Below are positions 57,174 through 64,000 of a stretch of 64,000 nucleotides of DNA, in pieces. The DNA comes from Gamarada debralockiae (taxonomy: Eukaryota; Ascomycota; Leotiomycetes; Helotiales; Hyphodiscaceae). The notes under the pieces were generated by a model, which saw nothing but the letters and a program-made list of their open reading frames with translations, ran no database searches and was not told the DNA's origin. Position 1 is the stretch's first letter; every line of letters begins with the position of its first letter. The position numbers were made by a program, and so were the translations under genes. The DNA lies in NCBI GenBank assembly GCA_002803225.1, contig NXFV01000964.1, positions 1 to 64,000 on the forward strand, read 5' to 3'.

Positions 57174-58937
57174 TCAATCATTCCTGAACCCACCATCCTG
57201 TTCTTCTCTCAACATCTGCTCATTGTGGCCCCTATTCACCCCATCCGTCCCACTTAAAGTCCCCTCAGAATCACTTCCCTCCTGACCCCACACCTTCTCC
57301 TCTCTCTTCTCACCTGCCCTATACTCATCGTCCTTATCCGCGAATCCATACTCCTTAGCCATCTGTTCAACCTCTCTATCACTAAGATAAGGAAGATCGA
57401 AAGATGCCTTAACGTAGGACATATTTTCCATGTAGCCCTTGGCGAAAATGATGTCGATTTCCTCGAGAGAGCGCTTCTTGGTCTCAGGGTAGAAGAAGTA
57501 GATGATGGGGATGAAGCAGAAATTTACAACTGCGAAGAACAGGTAGGTTCCCCATTTGATATTGGAGATCATGACGGGGGTAACCATCACGATAGTGAAG
57601 TTGAAGAGCCAGTTGAAGCAGGTCGAGACGGCGTTGGCACGGACACGGGTACGGAGAGGGTTGATCTCAGCTGGGTACAGCCAGGGGACGGGGAGCCAAG
57701 TGGCGCCGAAGACGGCAATGTATGTGAAGAGGCCAACACCAGCGCCTTTGGCCGAAGGACCAACTCCTCCGTCGGGGATGAGACAGGCGAAAACCAACAC
57801 CATGCTGAGTCCTTGACCGATGGAGCCCCACAAGAAGAGCTGACGGCGTCCAACGCGGTCGATGATGAACCAAGAAACAGTGGCAAAGATAGAGTAAACG
57901 ATCATGTTCACACCGCCAAGCAATAAAGCCAAGTTATGGGACGTTCCGATTGATGTTTGGAAGAGGATAGGGAAGTAGTAGATGACAGCATTGCATCCTC
58001 CCAATTGTTGGAAGAATTGAGAAGAGCTACCAAGCAACACTCTTCGGAAGTGTTGGGTCTTCCCACCAGTGAAGAGCTCGCCGAATCCAGCAGTCTTTCC
58101 GTTGGGTCCAGTGCTTGCGGCGATGCTGTCCAAGATCAAAGTTTTCTGGAAATGAACTTCCTCGTCGGTAGTCTCGAGACCGTGGAGAGCAGCAATGACA
58201 TCGACACCATCCTCATAGCGTTCCTTGCTGAGAAGCCATCTGGGAGATTCAGGAAGGAACAGAGTTCCCACAATGAGGATGATACCGAAGACGATTTGGA
58301 ATGCGATTGGGAATCTCCAGGTCAAGTTGTCGGGACCATAAGACGCACCGTAATCAATCCAGTAAGCAACCATTGTTCCGAAGGCAATGATACCACCCTC
58401 GATGCAGATGAGAAGTCCACGGTTGGTTGTGCGACTGCATTCTGCCTGATAGGTGGGAATAGTCGATGTGTTCATGCCGTTTCCAACGCCAGTGATTGTT
58501 CGTCCGATGATGAATTGGGCGGTAGCTGAGTGTCCTTTGATGGCAGTAATTTGGATGATGACTCCAATGATCATAACAACACCTCCACCGATCATCTGCT
58601 GACTGTTAGAATGGACCCTTAAGAGAGCAGAAATAGTTTGACTTACAGCTCTTCTTCGACCAAGCCTGTCGCCAAATGCGAGAACAAAAATAGCCCCAAT
58701 CAGACATCCAATTTCGTAAATAGCAGTAACAAATCCTTGGTAAACACTGTCATTCTTCGTGCTTGGGAAGTAGTTGTTGAAGGGATCCGCAGAAATGATT
58801 CCAGACATCACTCCCTGATCATATCCGAAAAGCAGGAAGCCTGTCGTTGAGATGGTAGAGATCAGAAGACCCAGGCTGCGGCCCTGAAGGCCGGCAAAAG
58901 TTTTGACCGTGGATACGGTCTGTATGCTTCCAGCCAT
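57174..58937 (-). CDS. MFS sugar porter (STL1/hexose-transporter-like)
   Basis: Exons 58647-58937 and 57174-58595 give 570 residues. The intron (58596-58646, 51 nt, donor GTAAGT, TTCTAAC branch site, acceptor CAG) has no stop in frame; left unspliced it would insert 17 residues. Sugar-porter signatures follow in order: FGYDQGVMSGI in helix 1 (about 37-47), GDRLGRRRA (about 89-97), IGRTITGVGNGMNTSTIPTY (about 127-146), PESPRWLL (about 212-219), QQLGGCNAVIYYFP, DRVGRRQLFLWG and PETKKRSLEEID before a hydrophilic C-terminal tail. It has twelve predicted membrane helices in the plasma membrane. The substrate (hexose, glycerol or other polyol) cannot be told from sequence. There is no lesion. Confidence 0.92.
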   Translation of the reverse strand: MAGSIQTVSTVKTFAGLQGRSLGLLISTISTTGFLLFGYDQGVMSGIISADPFNNYFPSTKNDSVYQGFVTAIYEIGCLIGAIFVLAFGDRLGRRRAVSQTISALLRVHSNSQQMIGGGVVMIIGVIIQITAIKGHSATAQFIIGRTITGVGNGMNTSTIPTYQAECSRTTNRGLLICIEGGIIAFGTMVAYWIDYGASYGPDNLTWRFPIAFQIVFGIILIVGTLFLPESPRWLLSKERYEDGVDVIAALHGLETTDEEVHFQKTLILDSIAASTGPNGKTAGFGELFTGGKTQHFRRVLLGSSSQFFQQLGGCNAVIYYFPILFQTSIGTSHNLALLLGGVNMIVYSIFATVSWFIIDRVGRRQLFLWGSIGQGLSMVLVFACLIPDGGVGPSAKGAGVGLFTYIAVFGATWLPVPWLYPAEINPLRTRVRANAVSTCFNWLFNFTIVMVTPVMISNIKWGTYLFFAVVNFCFIPIIYFFYPETKKRSLEEIDIIFAKGYMENMSYVKASFDLPYLSDREVEQMAKEYGFADKDDEYRAGEKREEKVWGQEGSDSEGTLSGTDGVNRGHNEQMLREEQDGGFRND

Positions 58938-60664
58938 ATTTGCTGTATTTTTGTGGAATATATATCAAAGAGAAATTCGTTGCTGGCCCAGCCAGTACCT
59001 TCTAGAGGAGGCAAGCGCAACACTGTTACAGAAGCTGTCAAATCGAGTCGGGACCTGGGAGAGGGCTAGGAGAATGGAGAAGACATAAGATAAGGAGAGG
59101 AAAAATGAGGAGGAGGGGAGCCCGAATGTATATACCAACCCACTTACCTTGCCTCAATCTACGGCATCTGCTATCTGACACGAGCGTACCCACATTGCTT
59201 CAACTTCGGGAGCGCGAAATTGGAAGTCCGTTGGCTCCAACGACGATTCACCTCAACATGTGCAATGTTGGATCACTCAAAGTCCCGCGCAAATGTCGCG
59301 TCGGGTTCCTGACTTTTGGAAAGATCGACACTTTATCCGTGAGGCTGGTGAAGACTCTTAACTCTAGTAAGAAGGCGGTGGTCGGTAGTATTATTCAGAG
59401 CTGCCTCTCATTGGATGTCGGAAGGAATGTGAAGAATCTTATTTTGACGAGGAGGATCTTTGCCTGTCGGAGTTTGCATCTGCCAAGATTGTGGGTCTGC
59501 TTCAACGTCATCGGAGGGGGATGCGGGGAGTCGATTGGAGAAAAGCGTTTTCGCCAGAGATGAGGACGGATGGCTTGCAGGTGATCAGATGTGAGGTACA
59601 GGAGATATGCTTGCTTGAGCCTCAAGAAGGGAAAAGTCTGGTCGGGAAAAAAAAAAAAAAAAGTCTTTCTTCCGGCCGAAACTCAATTTGACATGAGAAC
59701 TACGTGCAATCAAGAAGGGATGTATCTTATCCTCCTTCCCCAGAGACCCTGATACTCGACTCAGGCTCTACTCAGCCAGCAGCCCTCAGTGGAGGCGTTC
59801 GAAATTGAGGAGTTTTAGGTCTCTTATGGAGATGCGAGTCGACGTCAGATATCCATTTTCGGAGCTGCTTCGGTCTTTCTTTGCTACAAATTGATAGGAA
59901 GCTGAAGGGTCGAATAAGATAATACGCCTTTATTTGTGGAAATCGTGAAGTAAATCAAGCTGGATGTACAAGAGCGCGGTGCGTGCTGAGGAAAGTGGCC
60001 CGAGTATTGTGGACTTCGTGGAGTTGCCGATCCAGAGATATAATCTACTAGAACTCACCACCGATGCCAAGATTCAGGCGGAGTGCAGAATTGCTTATCG
60101 ACAGAGAGAATGTCGGCGACGAAGGTGGCTAGAGGAAATTTGCACGTGAAATAAGGTGGGCTTGGTGGGGAGGAGGATATGGAGAGAAACTATAGAACCA
60201 GCGAAAATTGATCCTGGGTTGTTGGAGGAGAGGTTGGTTGCCAGCCGAAAAAGAAAACGCAGCTTCAGTTCCGACACATCACGTGGGTATAGTGGGAAAG
60301 GGCATTCCTTTAATCAAAGAGAAGGCCCAGGATGGTGTCATTTGTCACATTGAAACTGGAGATACTCCCTCCCATTACGGTTGGAGTTCCAGGACCATGA
60401 GAGCATCACGTGATGACGAATTTCCTGCAGAACAGACGCCTATTATTCAAAGAATCGGGAGGCATTGACGGCTTTGCTATGAAATCGACACCCAGAATGC
60501 CTAAACTTGCTCAAAGCTCTCCTGCTGTACATCACATGCATAAGAATGACACCTAAAAGCTGATGCTGCCAGTACTCGAACCAGAACAAAAGACCTTCCA
60601 AACCCAACTCCATCTCTTCCTCCTTATCGCCGCCATACCCAAGTCTCAAACCATATAATAGCTC
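58938..60664. other. Intergenic, about 1.7 kb, including an A16 run
   Basis: Left part is the porter promoter. A run of 16 A lies at 59647-59662. Frames at 59105-59563 and 60208-60468 (+) are unassigned. It could hold a lost gene, but no family signature is visible. Confidence 0.4.
59647..59662. repeat. Poly-A tract (A16)
   Basis: An uninterrupted run of 16 adenines. It could be the tail scar of a retroposed element, but no flanking target duplication or element body was recognised, so a slippage tract is as likely. Confidence 0.6.
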
Positions 60665-63484
60665 TCATTTACTCCCACCCTTCTCCTCACTCAACCGTTT
60701 CAACAACTCCCTAATCTTCCCAAAAAGCAGTCGGCTTCGTAAGAACCCCGAACTCTCCGCCTCATCTCTATCCCTCCGACCTGCCAACCCCGTCAACCCA
60801 AGAACATACGCTCGCATCCTACCTCCAACTTTGACCGTCTCCTCCCCCAAATTGAAATAACAACCCGCTTCTTCCGAGATCGACCGATGTGCAAAGCTCC
60901 GCTCAAAACTCCGAATCAATCTCGTAGCTTCAAATCCATCCATCTCAGGCATCGAGATATCCATGAATATGACATTGAAAATTTTGCCATTATTCGCTGC
61001 CTCCCGAACAGCGGTGACGGTTTCTACTCCGTTACGGGCGGTTATTATGGTCTCGACTTTCCGCTTTAATAGGTAGCGGTGGATAAGCTGCAGATTGAGT
61101 GCGTTGTCGTCTACGGCCAGGATGTGGAGCGCATTGGTGGGGCTCGGAGGGGATCGAGTGCTTTAACACCATTTGTGGCGTGTGGGTTCGATATTGTAGG
61201 CACTAAAGGTGCGGTCTGTGTACGTTTGGTGAAGCGGGTTGGTATGCGGAGAGACATAGCACTCAAGCTGGCCAGAGTTTGCTTTGCACCTTCGTCCTGT
61301 AAGTGTGAGGCTATGGAGCCGCTGGAGCGGGAGCGACGATAGAATCCAGGGGAAGTGGAGCCTCGACAGGGGTTGGGACTGTGGTCAATGGACTTATCAG
61401 CGGTGTTGTAAAACCGTAGTCCGTCACAAGCATCCCATTGCTTAACATTCAATCTTCAGGCGACGCTAAAGGCGTTTGCGTCCGGCGGTCAGATGTGTTG
61501 CTCGGCTTGGGAGTCCATAATGGCATTTCTTGATCTAGTAGAGAGATGATAGACCTTGCAAGCTTGAAAGGCCCAATTGGGGTACAAATCGTCCCAACAT
61601 GGTGTTGACCCTGCTTGTGGTGCTGTCTGCAAATCATGTGCTCATGAACAGCCAAAATTCGTTGCCAATTCGTAAGTTCTAAGTCGGAACTGGCCCAGGC
61701 TTCTTCATGGTCATTTATGACTGGATCTGCCAAAATGGAGCTCTCGTTCTGTGGGCTGCTGATGACCATGTACCCAAACCAGTCGGAGCAATATCTCTTG
61801 ATGCAATTCCAAGACACGTCGTGGTAATGAGATGGAGCATTGTCTTGAGTGCGCCGAGCGGTCCGGACGGTCTTGCCAGCTACGCGCTCTCGAAGAGAAT
61901 TGGTAGCTTGCTGTGCATCTGCTGAAGTCTTCGTCAAGTCATCAGGCCGAGAAGCGACTTCTGGTCCGTCAGGCCTATCCACTGTTTAGTGTGATCTCGA
62001 CATCAGTTCCTTTTCCGAGCTCACTGTGAAAGTGAATCTTTCCACCGAGTTGATAATTATGCTCCATCTATGGAAATCAGCTGCCTTTTCCCACTAGTTG
62101 ATATTCCAAGAGTCCAACTTCTGTCGAACAAAGGAAACGACGGATGGCAAACTCACACTATAGAAAGATCCAGCCCAACTCCTGGAGCGAAAGAATCTTC
62201 TTGGGCAAATGTATGATAAAGCTTCCTTTCCATGTACTCGGATGGCATGCCTCGCCCCGTGTCTCTAATATCTATCAATAAAACCTCCCGCGACGTATTA
62301 TGGACTTTTTTTGAGCCATTTTGAGCCTCCTTTTGGATTTTGACTTCCACCAAAATATAACCCGAATCGGTGTATTTTTGCGCATTACCAAAGGTGTTCA
62401 TTATGACTCGACGAATTGCTCCAGCTTGAACTTTGAAAATCCAATCATACTCCGCAATATCCATGATGATATCGACAGTGCTTTGGGCTAGACGATGTGA
62501 GGCTCGGCGTGCATCTCGAATCGTGAAGTCGTTGGAGACAGGAATGGCAGGGTCAGCTGATCCAGCACCTCGAAACTCTCTGGCCGCCATCATCCCGTTG
62601 ATCAGATCCTGGCAGAACAAAGCAAGGTTTGTAACTTGGTATAGCTCATTTGAAATACTTCCTGGAACTGATAATCAGTAAATGAATCTCGTCGTGTTAG
62701 ATTCTGAAGCTTGCCTTGTTGATTGCCTGCATCCTTGAATGAGTTGACTTTGCTGTAATCCAAGACATGGTTGATGGTATGAAATCGACCTCAGTAGAGA
62801 AGAATATTTCATGCGTAAATGTTCACCAGTAAAGTTCCACTGTAGTTCTGAATGGTCGAAATGAACTCAATTTGGGAAGCATCTAAGTCAGAGTCGTGCA
62901 GAAACTCAGCACTGGCAAGTATGCCATGGAGTGGGCTCCTGAACTCGTCTGTCTCTGTCAGTTGGCGACCTGATGGCTGAATGATACTACTTACGAGATA
63001 TGCTACTGATAAAGTCCGATTTCATTTTGTTAGACGTGATTGCATCCAACCTGGACAGTTCGACCATCACTGAATTTGTGAAGGCCGAAAGATAAGCAAT
63101 TTCGCTTTCCACCGTGGATCTTGACCGGACAAACATCCTGAGTATCAACGCTCTATTTCTTCATTAGGGTTTTGAGGATAAGCCGGATGCTTGCAACAAA
63201 CCTTCACCAGCGTCCCAGAGATGCAGAAACATGATTTGTCTGGCTTTGTGAAATACCTGAGATAGCATCGTAGCCTCAGTATTCTGGTTTGTTACAATGG
63301 TTGGGACAGAGCTTCTTCTCCCAGGAGAACTCGATGGGATTACCCTTGAATTGCAATAAAAATTAAAATTCCAAGAGCTTGTATCGCAGGCTTTGGGGTC
63401 ACTTCGCAACGTCTTTTGCTTTGCGCGCATACGAGCATTGGTTGGTGGTTTGCGACATGACGGATCGGCGATGATATTCGCCAT
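60665..63484 (-). pseudogene. Decayed hybrid histidine kinase
   Basis: Fungal hybrid kinases relay phosphate from a His through a receiver Asp toward MAP-kinase control. Pieces appear in family order: a GAF-like end (FHKARQIMFLHLWDAGEG, about 63230), a linker helix (AYLSAFTNSVMVELSRLDAI, about 63090-63030), the H-box (SISHEFRSPLHGILASAEFL, from about 63010, with the His codon split by an intron), INHVLDYSKVNSF, an ATP-binding domain (NTFGNAQKYT, DTGRGMP, GVGLDLSIV, 62620-62153) and a receiver (LAVDDNALNLQLIHRYL, MDISMPEMDGFEATRLI, to 60665). One intron is best read as GC-AG. Stops interrupt the frame, including TAA TGA near 63170 and TGA at about 61455 after SPED. A frameshift lies near 61130 and the receiver's Lys-Pro motif is gone. 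I infer a pseudogene whose core domains are still readable. Confidence 0.7.
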
Positions 63485-64000
63485 TGGTTTCTTCCTTCAA
63501 TGATAGCCATGACCTTCTCACACGTTGTCCTACCCAGTGGTTAAGATGGACAGTATTTTGTTGCTGTTCGGAACAATGGGTACCTCATGGGGAGATAGCA
63601 CTGTGACTTGGCGTTCAAAAGGAACGAAAGGTTACAAATCGAACGAAGCAACGGCGCTTCTCGCGGAGGAGGATCCAAAAGAAACTCGGCCAATGTAACA
63701 CAAGAACAACAGATACCTGCCGGACTCAAATCCAATTCGCCATTCATCCACAGGAAGGAGCCTCCCGTTCGTGGTATCAAATTCAATATTAAATGTACCG
63801 GTCTGGGAAGTCAGGTTACTTGCGTCTCAGACGTCGTGACACTTTCGTTGATTGCTCGGGACCTCTTGTGCGAGGCTAGTCGTACCCTCCCGAATGAGAA
63901 TGAGAAGAGGGGACCATTCTTACTTTTTCTACAGCTTGATTTGTCAAACCTACATCACAGTTGAATTATTCTGAGCTATCAAATATGAGACCACTGACAG
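63485..64000. other. Right edge, upstream of the histidine kinase remnant
   Basis: It may hold more of the kinase's N-terminal region, which should continue beyond 63484 in this family. Frames on both strands (63541-63786 minus, 63608-63964 plus) are unassigned. Confidence 0.35.

Noticed and set aside
57957..58529. 190-codon plus-strand frame with an acidic, Ser-rich product
   Set aside because: Lies fully antisense within the sugar porter coding exon, which shows all family motifs.
18213..58937. Beta-galactosidase and the two sugar transporters as one sugar-use gene cluster
   Set aside because: They are 20-40 kb apart with many unrelated genes between them, so no cluster can be claimed.
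59647..59662. Poly-A run as evidence of a retrotransposon tail
   Set aside because: No reverse-transcriptase remnant, element body or target-site duplication was seen next to it.
60560..60600. GGTTCGAGTACTGG-like sequence on the minus strand resembling a tRNA T-arm
   Set aside because: No matching acceptor stem, D-arm or anticodon stem could be placed around it.

Overview
The window is nuclear DNA of a filamentous ascomycete, most likely a leotiomycete (Helotiales-like). The evidence is short spliceosomal introns (mostly 45-60 bp, GT-AG, often with a CTAAC/CTGAC-like branch site), single-gene transcription units on both strands, and Pezizomycotina-type proteins: HET-domain remnants, a fungal hybrid histidine kinase, a fungal-specific Set2 with WW and SRI domains, and a GH35 beta-galactosidase. 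The exact species cannot be read from the sequence. No prokaryotic operon, CRISPR array, tRNA or rRNA was recognised.

Layout. 0.8-2.4 kb: decayed HET-domain gene (-). 2.7-4.7 kb: ten-exon trimethyllysine dioxygenase (+). 6.7-7.9 kb: AT-hook protein (-). 9.3-9.9 kb: degenerate repeats. 11.1-14.1 kb: Set2 H3K36 methyltransferase (+), convergent with mitochondrial GABA transaminase at 14.6-16.2 kb (-). 16.7-18.1 kb: second HET remnant (+). 18.2-21.4 kb: secreted GH35 beta-galactosidase (-). 22.3-23.9 kb: broken fungal transcription-factor-like gene (+). 24.3-24.5 kb: possible small secreted cysteine-rich remnant (-). 25.7-26.4 kb: LURP-one-related/tubby-like protein (+). 26.7-29.3 kb: Swi5-domain protein with a very long N-terminal extension (-). 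30.4-31.5 kb: eIF6/Tif6 (-). 32.5-35.5 kb: unrecognised RGG- and Q/P-rich protein (-). 37.1-38.7 kb: PBN1/PIG-X (+). 39-40.9 kb: decayed acidic-tail gene (-). 41.5-42.7 kb: 2EXR/F-box-like hypothetical (-). 43.6-45.6 kb: sucrose/alpha-glucoside-type transporter (-). 46.4-48.6 kb: NHX-type Na+/H+ exchanger (+). 49.1-50.2 kb: alpha/beta hydrolase (+). 50.3-54.4 kb: two decayed coiled-coil genes facing away from each other. 54.9-56.3 kb: class C beta-lactamase-like esterase (-). 57.2-58.9 kb: sugar porter (-). 60.7-63.5 kb: decayed hybrid histidine kinase (-).

The intact genes fall into three groups. Housekeeping and chromatin: Set2, eIF6, Swi5-like, PBN1, NHX. Primary metabolism: carnitine synthesis and the GABA shunt. 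Extracellular sugar use: a secreted beta-galactosidase plus two sugar transporters. They are not an obvious single pathway or a secondary-metabolite cluster. Between them lie at least six or seven decayed accessory genes (HET x2, regulator, coiled-coil x2, histidine kinase, acidic-tail gene), carrying single-base indels and stop codons while their neighbours stay intact.

I did not find a convincing, previously undescribed multi-gene system. The most unusual features are the roughly 718-residue extension on a Swi5 domain, two stop-free introns whose length is a multiple of three (in Set2 and the sugar porter), an 18-nt microexon in the dioxygenase, and a receiver domain that lost its Lys-Pro motif through an apparent pair of compensating frameshifts.
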